From NCBI GenBank assembly GCA_022829145.1, contig CM040745.1, forward strand, positions 35,060,406 to 35,124,405: a DNA stretch of 64,000 bases. Reading direction: 5' to 3'. The notes beneath the pieces are model-generated. The model made no database searches. It was not told the origin of the DNA and saw only the letters and a list, made by a program, of their open reading frames with translations. The DNA is from Albula goreensis (Eukaryota; Chordata; Actinopteri; Albuliformes; Albulidae). This document shows, piece after piece, positions 48,799 to 61,600 of the stretch; within the stretch, counting starts at the first letter, position 1, and each line of letters opens with the position of its first letter. A program made the position numbers and the translations under genes.

Positions 48799-49793
48799 AA
48801 GACCAGTCTCTGCACCGTGCTACACCGCCCGAGGAGGAAATCTTCCATGTGACCAGATGGTTGAGCGTTTCCTGCGAGGTTCAGGTTTGTGAGACTCCCT
48901 CACAGTTCAGGGCGTTCGCCTCATGACACAGCTCACCATCATTAATAGTGCACTGCGTTAAATGCCACCACTTAGCCTATGTTTCCAAGGTAAAAGCACA
49001 AGCATCCCCAAATGACAAAACATCTTATTTAACCAGATAGCTAAGCCATTAAAAATTCAGACCAGACAATGCTGCCCTTTAATGAGCACTTCCACATTCA
49101 TTACATTTTTTCAAGATCTCTACTGTGAGTGGAAGTGGGTGGGTTTACAGGGAAACCATAGCAACCTTTTCATTGTCTTAAAACCCCAAAGACAAAAAAA
49201 TGGAGCTGCTGACAGGAAATACAATGACAAAACAGCCAAAGTGGTCATCGGTAGAAACATTTACCAGACAAAGCTGTTGTTCAACAGAACCATCTGGTAA
49301 ATACAGTTCCACAAGTGGCTGATGCATGGAGAAGCAATATGAAAGATGCTGACAGACGTGGGTCATCAAGCGTTTATCGTACATTACATCACCCGCTTTT
49401 AAACGCTTTCCTTCGTTGGCAAAGCATGTCACAGCATTTAGCCACACATGGTGTTTTTGAGAAACCGTCAACGTCTTGGTAAAACATCATGGGCTGCAGC
49501 TCCGGGTGGGCTGGCGATTGCAGTAGATTAGCAACCTGACATACGCGGCCAGCATTAACCGCAGGTTATGCTAGCTTGGCTCCATCACGCACGGTGAAAG
49601 AGTTCAACACCCAAAGGTGCTAATACAGCAATTGATACAGAAGCTAAGGAGCAGGCTAGATGCCAAAGGATCTCCAATGGGGACCTAAGGTCTGCACTGC
49701 CATTTTTCTTTCCATCTGAGTGGGCTTTTCTTAAGGCAGTTTGTGTGGGAGGAGGGTATGAGCTCCGTCAGGGATGGAGGTGAGGGACCCATA

Positions 49794-50112
49794 CAGGTAT
49801 GCGCCACATAACGTTCTTTCGGGCAACGTCTAACCGCATACATCCGTGGTCCCATAAGGTTATAATAGAGTTCAGTAATCCCGATCTGAGAACGGGACAT
49901 ACCAGACGTAACCTATTTAACCCACATATTACCTTGCCAGATACATTAGCTGAAATACAGTACTGTATGTGTACAGTATCTTTGCCATTTAGTCAATACA
50001 GGTACACTACAGTATCCCCTATAGCTTTGATAATATGGTGTTCGCACAAAGTCCAAATCACAAACGTCCTACTTCACAGAATGTATTGTGGACGTTAAGC
50101 GACGCATGCCTG
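49794..50112. mobile_element. Tigger/MER2-like MITE with TA target-site duplication
   Basis: The 319-bp element has imperfect terminal inverted repeats of about 20 bp: the left end is CAGGTATGCGCCACATAACG and the reverse complement of the right end CAGGCATGCGTCGCTTAACG. It is flanked by TA on each side (49792-49793, 50113-50114). Internal motifs such as GGTCCCATAAG and GGTGTTCGCACAA recall mammalian MER2, a Tigger (Tc1/mariner) derivative, from memory. It has no transposase. Confidence 0.8.
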
Positions 50113-52702
50113 TATTTGTGTTCCCCCAACAAGGCGAAACTCTCTTACAACCTCACACTAGGTGACGGCCGTAGAGACGAGCCACCTCAACATGCTCCTG
50201 GTTAATTGCTTCACACCTGCTTCCTGCGCGAACCTTGCATCATTTCCTGCTCGGGAGGTCCAGAAGCGCCACCCCTCTGAAGCCAGGGAAGGAGCTCACG
50301 GCTCAAAGAATGATCAGTTACCTTTGGGCCAGTCAGAATGGTTCCGGCAGTGCCATAAGAAGCCAAGGTCCGCTGGCGCACAGGAAGTGAAAGTGAGCTA
50401 TAGGCCACGATGACTGCCGCTCGTTAAGTGACCAGTTCCCCAATAAAATTAACACATGGCTTGATAAAAAAAAAAACAAACACTGAAGGCAACAGAGCCT
50501 GCTCAAGCTCCTTCAGTGCTCACATTGTGTCTTTTAAGGGAAGTGGTCACGCCGACCAGTCTGAGCGCACACTACAGACACTCTGAGAGCAAAGAGGAAC
50601 CTGGCAGTGCCATATGAAATGGAAACAAGTCAAAGCTCTGTTACATTGCTCTGTTACACTGCACTGCACTGATGAGGTTATCATTCACCTGCCCTGAAGA
50701 CACCCTTCTAAAGAGTAGATTACACAACGTGTCAAACAGCGCTATCCCATCATGTGGTTTGGTGTTTGCTGAGTAAACACACGCTACGTTGCCCAAAGGC
50801 ACAATGATAGATGATAATCACCAGGTTATGGTTACCTTCCTCATACAATTGATATAGGAGCTAAAGTGTCATTTGGAACGGAGATTCCAAATGAATCCAT
50901 CTCTGTTAACATGCAATATGTAGGGTAGACCTTTCAATGAAAAATATGGGATAAGAAAACATGCTATGGTGTCATGACTAGATGTTCAATCTTAAGTGAA
51001 TTCCATACAATATAGACAAGACACATTGAATCAATCCTCCACGCTCCTGTTTGAATTTGCACCTTTCAAAAAAAAGAGTAGTAATAATTTGTGCATTCAT
51101 TATGTTCCACAGTAAAATGGACATCAATTTTATAATGCCATAAGGATCGATTTTTTTCTTGGATGTTGGTGCTCCAGTTTGCAGGTCTTTCATATTTCCA
51201 TTGCAGGCTGATAACACATAATTTAAATGATACCTGGCTTGCTAGCTATTGCAAGAGAAGAAAATACAACCCTAGAACAAGCTATCATTGCCAGACTACG
51301 GACCACGCCCTGAACTCCTTGTTAGCGGGTTTCTCTGGGTCTGTTTACGGTACCGCCTCCACCTCAGCTTCACACTTATGTCATGTTATGAGGCAGTAAT
51401 ACAAATGATGTATTGGACCAAACCAATGAGGGGGAGGGGGGGTGCTGTTTCCCCACATTATGGATTAGGCCATTAGGGGTACTTAAAGGAAGTGGTATTG
51501 CATCTAATTTGGGTTTATTAGTTTACAATTTCTCACCCTCAAACTGGACAGCTCTCAGCATTTCTGAAAGACTTGTGAATAAGAAAGGTAACACCAGGTC
51601 TTAAATTAAGAACTTCATGAAAGCCAATGGTAAGAACAGCATATTCCCTCCATACATATTTATTAAAATTAATTTACACTTCTACTAGGACAGACAGAGC
51701 ATACAAACTTCATCTTCCATGTAATACATAACACTGTAAATGAAAATCGCAAGGAAATGTCACTTACGAAATGGACAGTCTATGACAGTCTGCAGTTGTT
51801 TGCTGGTTGGCACAGGTCTTGATAAATCTTGATACAGCACTTACGATCAGATTAGACAGAGCTCAGCAAAGCTTTATATGTTTTGCATTTAGGGGGAAGT
51901 GAATATAAATGTATTAGGGGGGAATTAGGGGGAAGTGAACATAAATGTTCACTTTCAAAAAAAAAAAAAGAATATTCCTTCCTCAGAACCATAAATAAAC
52001 CTAGCATTTGGGGTGTTCCGGGTAGTTTCAAGTTCCATATGTAAAGAAAGAATTATAATCAGAATAGAGCAGACAAAAGTTCTCAGAGGAAAAAAAAATT
52101 ATGATAATCTCAACAATCTCTGATCTGGTGGTGGTGACTCAAGTGGGTAACACCTTCACTCCTGAAGCGGTAATCAACATGATGAACATGTGAACTTCAT
52201 CACAAATTGCAATACAGGCAGTCTTTACGGTAACGCCAGTCTTGCGGGTGACTCACAGGTATGCACAAATAATTACATCGCCCCTTTTGTTGGTAGATAA
52301 GATTCAAAAGTGTGAAAGACTGCTGCAACTACGTTCTCTGCCGCTGCTGAACGAGCATAATTAAAACGAACAAGAGAAGCATCCTAGGAAACGGAATGTG
52401 CTTGTGGTGCGCTAGGCAGGCTAGCAACATCGTATTGTAGCAGGGAATGGAGTGAGCGTCAAAAAGGCCAAACGATTTTTTCTAGGGTTGGGCGATGTTA
52501 ATGAGCATGATAACTTAAAGTGAGTGCCTTATTATATACATCCAAAATGAATAATGTACATTTGATAACAGCATCTGAAATGAACATTTCAGATCTCTGA
52601 GGACTGGAAATACGTGGATGCGATGAACTCTCTGCAGAAAACGTGGCCCTGCAGGAGCTGAGACCTGTTTTGGACCCTGTGGGTTCCACAGCTACCCTGT
52701 GG

Positions 52703-52941
52703 GGGGCGTACTACAAAGCTGGCTAACCGAGCTAGCTGGCTAACTTCAGCAAACGAAGTGAAAACATTTAAGAGGCAGTTTTAGCTCACGGCCATATATT
52801 CATTAGCATTTATTGTGTATTTTGAACACAATAAATTGATGAAAACCCAGTTACATTATTTTATTTGCCTAATTATCTTCATAATATTTCACCAAAGTTA
52901 GCCAGATAACCAGTGAACAAACTTCGAAGAACAACCTTCAA
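52703..52941. mobile_element. Decayed MITE-like inverted-repeat element
   Basis: The left end (GGGGGGCGTACTACAAAGC, then AGCTGGCTAACTT) and right end (AAGTTAGCCAGATAACCAG, then AAACTTCGAAGAAC) are imperfect inverted copies of about 35 bp around AT-rich sequence. The GGCGTACTAC terminus is common in fish repeats (memory). Superfamily not assigned. Confidence 0.5.
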
Positions 52942-54505
52942 GGTGCCCGTGGTTAGCAGGGTTTCAAAGTTCCCTAAAACTGCTGGCGAGATCAAGGCCT
53001 TCCCTGCAGTGTCGATTTCTCTGGGCGGCCGGGAACCTGTGATCTCACCTATGTCATCCACTCACGAAAGCGCCCTGACACACTGAATCTGCAGCTTCAG
53101 GTGGTGAAGCGTGAAAAAAAAAGGAAAAAAAAACAAGCCAGCTTTAAAACCAGCGGGTAACTGAAAACCTGAACAAAAGGAGATTTTAATGGCTCCAAAT
53201 AAGGAATTTAGATCTGAGCTGCAACAAAACACAGCCCCAGGCTATGGTGTAAGATAACAGACATCGCACTAAAAATCGAACCAAAATCACCACAACTACG
53301 GAAATGGCTTCAGGTCATCTGTAGTCAGGTAGGTAACAGACTTATCATTCATATTTATTATTTGGCTGCACACACTTCAGCCAAGTGTTCACTCTGCCAT
53401 TCTGGAAGTCTACAACTGGAAGTTTACATTCAGCGCCAGTTTCAGCTTTAAAAACACTTCACGAAAACGATTTCATGTTTTGACTGTACCCCTGGCAACA
53501 CCCCAGAAAGATATGGGTGAGTGGACTGCAGCTGCTTATTTATTGTGATGAATGACCCTGTGTTCACATTTTCCGTGTTCGGCCGTGATGGAAACATTTA
53601 CGAGGCTAACCCTGCTTTACAGCTTGCTTGTAGGTGGGCCGGCAAGGGTAGCGATAAGATAAAATGCTGGAGCTGAGAAACTATCTTCCTGGGCCTGTGA
53701 TGGGTCATTGCAACCCTTGGAGGGGAGGAAGCACATGATTGGCTGTAGTATCACATGGTAAGGAAGGTCAGTCAGAGGGATGTCCGTATGACAATACACT
53801 GACCCTCCTTCACACAATGCACTGACCCTAGCCATTTAGCTAACAACCTGCCCACATGAACTAAAGATGTGTAAGCAACCTCACTAAACCTGAATGGCAC
53901 TGCATGTTGGATGTTTGCACTCGTGTGAAGGGCCTTGTAGGGCTAAAATGGACTGGACATGGCAGCTTCATATGCAAGACAGTGAGATAAGAAATGAAAC
54001 TGAGATAAGACTCCATCATGTTTCAAAGAAGAGGACAAAATCATCTGTTTTCCCCTGGAATTTACAGAAGAGGTTGACCACAAATGCACACACAAATATA
54101 GGCATTTTAAAAAGAAAAAGCCCTACAGCAGCCATGAGATGACCCCTCGAACAGTCCCGCTAACCATTCCTTATACTTATTTAAAAATAACACCTCTCGT
54201 TTCCTCACCACATTTTCCACACTGACTGCTATCGCTGGCCAGGCCACTGCCTCTATCCGTTCATCATCACCGTGACTACTCCCACATCCCTATGTCTCAC
54301 CACCTGCCTTCCTCCTGTTACCGTGGTACTAATACCCGACGGTTTCAGAATCAGTGGTGGCAGAGACATGTTGTGGAGATACTAGTGAGAGGCAAGGCCA
54401 GCAGCCAGTGCAGGGCCTCCATCCCACTCACGAGATGTTCCGTGATATGAAAGGAAAGAAGAAACGTTCACAATGACTGAGGTCTGAGAATGACCTCAAC
54501 ACATG

Positions 54506-54507
<2 letters not shown>

Positions 54508-54545
<38 letters not shown>
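54508..54545 (+). repeat. (CA)n microsatellite
   Basis: A pure CA run, followed at about 54563-54690 by an ATAAGAACATAAGAAC-type segment resembling a widespread fish interspersed repeat (low certainty). Confidence 0.85.
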
Positions 54546-54549
<4 letters not shown>

Positions 54550-55329
54550 TACACAAAGACACTCATAAGAACGTAAGAGCATAAGAACATGACCACAAGA
54601 ACAGGCCAGCTAGGCTCTCAATTTAATGTACAGAGTAGTAGATTTAGTGCTGCATTGAGCCTGGACTTGAACACACCAAGGGTCTCTGCCTCACACACAC
54701 ACTCACACACTCTCACTCACACCCTTACTGTCACACACACTCTCTCTCACACTCATACGGACTAGTGCAAGTAGAGGAACGCACCCAAATTTGCACATAC
54801 AGGCCATATGCACAGACAGACAGACAGACAGACGGACGGGCGCTCTCCCACGTACCAATCAGCTGCCGTAAATCCCTTAGCAACGGCAACATGAACAGCG
54901 CCGTCTGCCTGACTGTCCTCTGCAGAACTGTAAACAGCAGGCGATCGATAAGGACTCTGCCTGCAAACTGCCACTGTTCTCACTGGAGATGTATTTATTA
55001 CAACAGCCACCATGCTGCTTTAGTTTTTTTCCTTATCCCGCATGACCAGGACAGCATTATTTATACTGCTCTATATGCGGCCGGCTCTGGCAGAGTACAG
55101 CCAATAATTCATGGCAGATAAGTGAGGTGAACTCAGCTGAACTGGGGAAAAGAGGTGCGGAGAGTGAGATGGAAGTGAGAGATGGAAAAAGATGGACAGA
55201 GGCAGAAAGAGAAAAGATACATAAACATTTCTCATGCTCACCAGTTATTGTTTAAGTCCTATATATTGTATCTCATATTGTTCATATTGAGATTTTAACA
55301 TTTTTTGAGGTTTCTATTTTGATGAAGCT

Positions 55330-55412
55330 GTACAACTTTGTCATGCCAATAAAGAATACTGAATTGAACTGAACTGAATTGAACTAAGCTGGACTGGACT
55401 GGACTGGACTGA
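55330..55412 (+). mobile_element. LINE-like 3' tail with pentamer repeats
   Basis: TTTGTCATGCCAATAAAG followed by ATTGAACTGA-type and GGACT pentamer repeats matches the 3' end of fish CR1/L2-clade LINEs, which terminate in short tandem repeats rather than poly(A). Only the tail is recognised; no reverse transcriptase remains. Confidence 0.6.
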
Positions 55413-58400
55413 GAGGAACAGAGAGCAGACCAAAGTTAATGAGACCGGAGAGGACGTTGAGACAGAAGTGGCAGGATGCTGTGAGAATGGGGGGCGGTGT
55501 GCATGACAGTCTGCCCGACCGGAGCCCTGGCGCGCCACAGCTGGAGAGGAAGTGAGCAGATCTCCGCTCACCCTGAAAGACACGTCTCGCCTCGCCTCGC
55601 CTCGCCTCACCACGGAGAGAGCTGTCACCTGCGTGCTCATGTTTGAAGCTTCGATCTGCACAGTCCCAGTGTGCAGCCCGTCGCTCTGTGGGAGCGAGTC
55701 TTCATTTACCCTGGGGGCCTGCGGCCACGCAGTCGGAGCGGACGTGTCTGACGATCGCCTTTGATCTCATCTTCAGAGACACGAGACTCGTGCCGCTGCA
55801 GACAAGCTGAGATTCACAGCACTGATAATCTGTGGGCCTCCAACTGTGAACCCCACAGTTCTTATGGTGGGCAGAGGAGGCTTCATGGACCCCATAGTGT
55901 ACCACATGGCTCCATCCACAGTGAAGTCTTTCGCCTCATGACTCCCGCGCCAGCGTTGTAAAGACGCAGAGGAGACGGCTTAATGGTAGAAGAGGAGGAA
56001 ATGACAACACAGCAGGGTCATGAATAATGAACCATGTACAGAGCACGGTCCCACGCACTAGATGTTCAGGAAACATCCTGTATGGGCGCAATTTTTTACC
56101 CATACTTCTCCTCCCCTCCTGCAGTCCTATGTCTGGCGCTCCCTACGAGGTCCGTCCCGGGCTCCGCCTTCCTATCCTGAACCTGCCGCTTCCCCCAAAA
56201 TTCATTCATAATTCACCGGCGGTTATACAAGATAGCGGTGGGGCCAGGGAGAGCTACCCGCTCTTCCGTCAATGTGCCCTGCCTTTCCGACACAGTCGCC
56301 GGGGGAACCGCTGACACGCATTAATACAAGATGACATAAAAAAAAAAAACATCCCGTTCAGGACCAGATTCCATCTACCTGCAGTGTAACTTTGAATAAG
56401 CTTTATTTTGAAAGGGAAATTTGACGGACTGTCTTCACTTTATGCCAGTGGGCTCCAAATCTGTTGCCAAGTTCAACACAGGGGCCACTATGGTTGAACT
56501 CGGGCCTCACAGCTATGTGTTAATAACAGCTGTTACAACAGCTGTTACTAACAGTCAATCTACTGAATATGCCCAACCTATTTAAATTTGTAAGTGTGTG
56601 TATATACAAATGTATGCATGCGGCTGCTACTTTTCACCATTAGCTGTGCATACACACCCCACCTTAGGTTTCCACTGAAAGACAAGCTTAAACATGTCGA
56701 GGTTAAAGCCAGACAGATCAGAGCTGGCGTGAAGTTAAACATCTGCACGGTTTCTGCACAAATCTGTGCATGACACAGCCCCCAGAAGTGAGATTTATAA
56801 ATGACAGATCATGCAGGGAGAAGCTGCCGTCCTACAGAACTAGCGATGCTGACAGCTGCAGATGCACTGAAGCAGCGGGTCTGTAAAGGACGTTATGAAG
56901 AAGGTCAGGATGTGCTGAGCCTCACTGAGAGAGACGCTGAGGACTGTGAGCGTGGCTGCTGGTGGTAGGAAGTCGACAGGCCCGAAGGGGAGCAAAGAAC
57001 GTGGTGACAATAAGAGAGGAGATCAGGGCAGATTTAGAACCATGCTTTGGCAGGATGTGTGTGTCTCGTGAAGTGTCATGTTGAACCTCACACTGTGTGT
57101 TTGTAGTATGCATGAATGCATGCATATATTTGGGCGTGTGTATTAATTTGAGTGCACAAGCACATATGCATGCATCTTCTACGCAAGTTTGTGCGGCAGA
57201 GCAATGAACTCTGCAGCACTCAGCTGACCAATGAAGAGTCAATAAAACAACTGGTGAGTGGTGCCTTCAGCTAGGCTGAGAATGGCTGCGTGAACACCTG
57301 CAAACGAGGTTAATAAAGATATATTCACTTGCCAGTTCGATGCAGTACGATCCACATTAGACTCACGGAATGGCTGGCAATATTGTGAGTTTTACAACAT
57401 CCCCCGGGTGTAACAAAATGATTTGCCTGTATCGCTCCATCTTCCTTCTGCACCCTCCCCTCCATCAGTTTACAAACAATCAGCCCGCCACTGCATTTAA
57501 TGAATCGCCGTCAACAGAAACAGGCCGCGTCACTCCTGTGGCTCACTGAGCACTTGATCTTTTTTTTTGAAACATCCAAACATATCATACTATAGCCTTG
57601 AGGAAAATCAAGAGCAGCTACTTAATTAGCGAAGTGGCGCTGAGAGCTAACATTGTTAGCCTAGGCGGCCCATCCACAGCCAAGTGTAAACTTTGATATA
57701 TTACTGGAGCCACAGAGTAAAGGTAGTGCTCCCCAGATTCTGAAAGCACTATCGGGCTCCATAAGGTCTATAGAGGTGGAAATGTTTACGTTCGGGGCAA
57801 TAAACATTTGAAACATTACTGTCGTTCACTGTGCCTTAGTTCTCATTTTGATAAAGAGATACAGCAACCCCTTGTCAAAACCTGTCCGGCTGTGGCAATA
57901 CCTAGCTGTGTACGATTTCATAACCTACAATGGCACAACATCGCACAGGAGCACTGATCTGAGATCAGGGTCTAGAGTCACTGAGCAGAACACCGGACAT
58001 TTCACCCAGTGTACTTTGCTATGACGCTCAGGAATCTGAACATCAACTGAGTGTAGCGTGAAGCATCCCACATCTCCGTTTCGTCATTTGAAGCACTGTG
58101 CTCTCTGCTTCAACACCCCTCCAACAGTAATCTGTATGTAAAGTACTGTATAGAACAGAACATTTCCCTGGGGAGAGTTTGGAAACCCAAGAGCAAGCAT
58201 AGATCAATGTGACCACCTGGCTCTTCATTTTTTTGTAGAGGTAGCCTAATCATAGAGTGAGTGACATTTGGGCAAAATTATGTAAATCGCTGAAATAAAG
58301 TGCCCGTGAAAGCATTACCATCACTGTCTCCGGGGGCCGGAATCCCCTCCCACTGCTGAGACAGGATGCATGTGCCTGTATCAGGCTGAAGATTTAGTGC

Positions 58401-61320
58401 TGTGATGGTGACTTCCCAGTGACCAGGAACCACAGTGTGAAACCTTATCGGCCATGAAACCCTGTCAGCTGCAATGGTATGGAGAGATAAAGCTTTTGTG
58501 GCCTCACAGCTCAGCGAATCTAAAGCATTGGTTCTGCTAGGCAGCCTTGCGAGGGGCCTACATTGTAGAACTAGAACCAGACTGGCTACTATGCTCCTGT
58601 TTTCCACACTGTAGAGATGGAATAAGGCTGGCTCACTCAGTTTTTTTTTTGTTTCCTCGAGTGCAATCTTCTAGGACACTGGTGCACACCAATTAATGGC
58701 ATCAAATAACCACTGAGGGGGAAAATGAACAGACAACTGCAGAGAGCTGACAGGAGCAAAGAACAATATGGGATGGAGAAGAGTCTTTTGTTACAGAAAA
58801 CCCTCAGCACTGGCCTGCAACAGTAGCACTGTTATCATCATGATTTAGGCTACATTTAATGCTGTCGAAAGCAATCTTGCAGTACCTGAGTGATCCGTTC
58901 TGACAAGTGAGCCAGTATATGACAAGTGTGCTAGCATTGTTCCTGCAGTACTGCGGAGGACCCGGACCCCAATAGGGACTGTCAATACTTGTTAGCACCT
59001 AGCATAGGCGTAACCATTACCCTGCTCTTAAGTCTAAAGAGGAGCTGTATGGCTAGCATTCTCATTTTAATAGGTCACCTGATTGCTCTTACCAATACTC
59101 AGCCCTCTGAGTACATCTTCATGAGTGACACTTTCTGACCTCAGTTCTGTGGCCGAAGCCAGACCACTGACCTAGCTGACCCCATTACTTGACAGCAATA
59201 CAATACTTGACTCAATACACCAAACCCTTCCGTTCCAATACGCCCTCCTGTTACATTAAGGGGCAGAATGTACACCACTACTCTGCGCAAAGTCTTCCCA
59301 AAGAGGAAAATCTGACAGACACAGCTAACAACACAACGACCCGACGGTCGGTAGAACCCCGTTGGCGGCCGACCCGTTTCCTGTAGACGCCGTGGTGTGT
59401 TTCACACTTCGTCTGTAGTTACACTTCATTGGTTAAGGCAGTCAGAGATAGCCAGCTTTGAGCCATTTAGGGATGCCCATTGCAAGAAAACACCACATGC
59501 AAACAACCAACCAAAGCTCCTCTGCACCCGTCAGACTGGCGTGTGCCTGGCTGAACAAGAAGCACTGAACACAGGCCTGTTCTGTTCTTGATGTAAACAA
59601 TAACGATCCTCTGTCAGGCTCTGAGCACTAGAAAATGACCAGCCTGGACAAAATGATGAGGTCTCAGCACTTAATAATGAAGCAGCTCAGAGCTCTTCTA
59701 CTTTAGTAGTGATAATGAGACTACTTACACTGCATTCAGCCTGGCACACGATGGCTAAGTACAATAACACTCGATTGTGGCGTAACCCTAATTATATGCT
59801 GGTTATCTTGCCAACACTTCAGCTCAGAGCCATGACTGGCAATGATTTAAGCACCAATACAACTTATTTATTGTCAGCTAAGTGAAGACGGAAGTGTGTG
59901 TTTTATTTCTGTACTACTTGGTAGTAGTAGTGTGGGTGGGTAAACCATATAAGGTATATGTGTAGTGGCCATTCACATAAATACGCTGAGTAGTTTAGTT
60001 TGTGGGCCTTCAGAACCTTGAACCCTTACATCACTGATACTTCCGCATGCATTGTTTTTGTTGTTGTTTGTTGTGTTCCTCTTAACACTAGGCAAGTATT
60101 GTCAACATGTACATTTAGCTGAAAATGACAATGGATCCTACTATCTGTAACTGTGTAGTACAGAAAAGGTCTGTCTTCATACAATGAAAAAAAAAAATCT
60201 TTCATGTTTCAAAAGCGGTAAAATCGACAGCATCAAATTGCCAAACACTGATTGTGTAACGTTATTTGGTTTTCACTTGCGGTCCTACGTCCTGCCCGGC
60301 CTCGCCGCCGTCGTCCAAAACCATTGTCCGAAAACAACATATTATATGACAAATATGTAAAAATGCAGTCAGTGTATAGTACTTAAAAGGACCCGAAAAT
60401 GTTCACCTCAGTATGATATTACGTTACAGCATGTACTGCTGCTTGACATTGCCTCAATAACGTGCATTGCTTTGGTCCTGGCTTATATTTGGTATGCTTT
60501 TGTGAAGAAGTGCAAAACACATAGGAAGTAAAACTTGCTTAAGGAAGCTCTTAAGAGCTGTTTTAGTTCATCTATCAAACTCTACCCAAATCTCAGATTC
60601 TAGCGTTGAGGAGGGCAATATGTTGGAGATTTTGTTACGATCCAGTTGGCAAGTTATAATTTGCATTCAGCACCTAAGACCACGCATGTATCCCTTACAA
60701 AATCAACAATATTTAACCTAAATATAAAATATTTATATTTATCTGGCGAATACTACCCATCAAACAGGACACTTTTCATTTGCAAGCCTGTGACATCCAA
60801 ATGTCCACAACTTCACCGTTAGCTATCTGGCTACAACCGTTTTTCAGATCTATTTTATGACGGTGATCTGTCAAATGTACATGACCGAGTCAGCCATAAT
60901 GACCAAAAAGAATTTGTATGGTTACTGACGAGCATTACTTAATGTTGGCTATTGTTAGCTACAGCTCGCTCGTTTCACTGCAAGCCAGATGACTGGTACC
61001 CATTATAAAGCATTTAGCTAGCCACTTAGCAAGTGAGCTGCAAAACAGTTCTTGTTGGGAAATCAGAAATCGGAAAATAACAAGCCACGACATAAGTCAT
61101 GCAGTAAAGTATACATTCGAATAACACCTCAATTAAATTAGCCAGTCATTTTGTCCATACCACTGCAAGTGTTTATCATGCCAATCGCGATCTATGCTTT
61201 GAATCCAGCTAGCTAGCTGCTACAGTAAACAAAGCTAATAATAAGCAGCCGTCCGTTTTCCCATTCATTGTCCAATAACAATGACTGTAACCGGAGGCAG
61301 TAAGAGTTAAAGGCACTTAC

Positions 61321-61600
61321 ATGTCTATGAAATACGATAACGGTCCATCCTTGTAATGTCTGTCTGTACGCGGTGTCTTGAAATCAGTTTGGAGTCATTT
61401 CTCCTCTATTCCTTGGGTCTCGTATGTCTCTGCAGTACTGCCGACTCGCCCAGCCTTTCCGTGACATATTTTGACGTAAGAATGCGGTCGCTGAGTCCTC
61501 CCCTTCCCTTCCCTTCCTCTCACAGCGAAGATCAGCCTGCAATCTCTCTGCTTCCGCATGCCTGCTTATGCAGTAGCGGGCTAATAATAATAATATTGCG
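61321..61600 (-). promoter_or_regulatory. inpp4a: Probable non-coding first exon and promoter region of inpp4a
   Basis: A consensus donor (gtaagtgcc) at 61320 ends a moderately CpG-rich block read on the minus strand, containing TGACGTAA (CRE/ATF-like) at 61472-61479 and a (CCCTT)n-like pyrimidine tract near 61500. No TATA box is obvious. The transcription start cannot be placed from sequence, and assignment to inpp4a rests on strand, donor and position upstream of the start exon. Other first exons are possible. Confidence 0.4.
61325..61348 (-). other. Upstream ORF (7 codons) in the probable first exon
   Basis: The ATG at 61348 starts MDRYRIS, ended by TAG at 61325-61327 just before the donor. 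If exon 1 joins 37046 directly, this TAG is also in frame with the main start. A second mini-ORF, MTPN, runs 61398-61384. Such uORFs commonly reduce translation of the main frame. Confidence 0.4.

Larger units (their letters stand above)
37047..61320 (-). other. First intron of inpp4a (about 24 kb)
   Basis: The span runs from the probable first exon to the start-codon exon. No protein-coding gene is recognised on either strand. It holds two minisatellites, (CA)n tracts, a Tigger/MER2-like MITE, a second MITE-like element, a LINE tail and several GC- or CpG-richer patches that could be enhancers. Additional 5' UTR exons may be hidden here. Confidence 0.6.
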
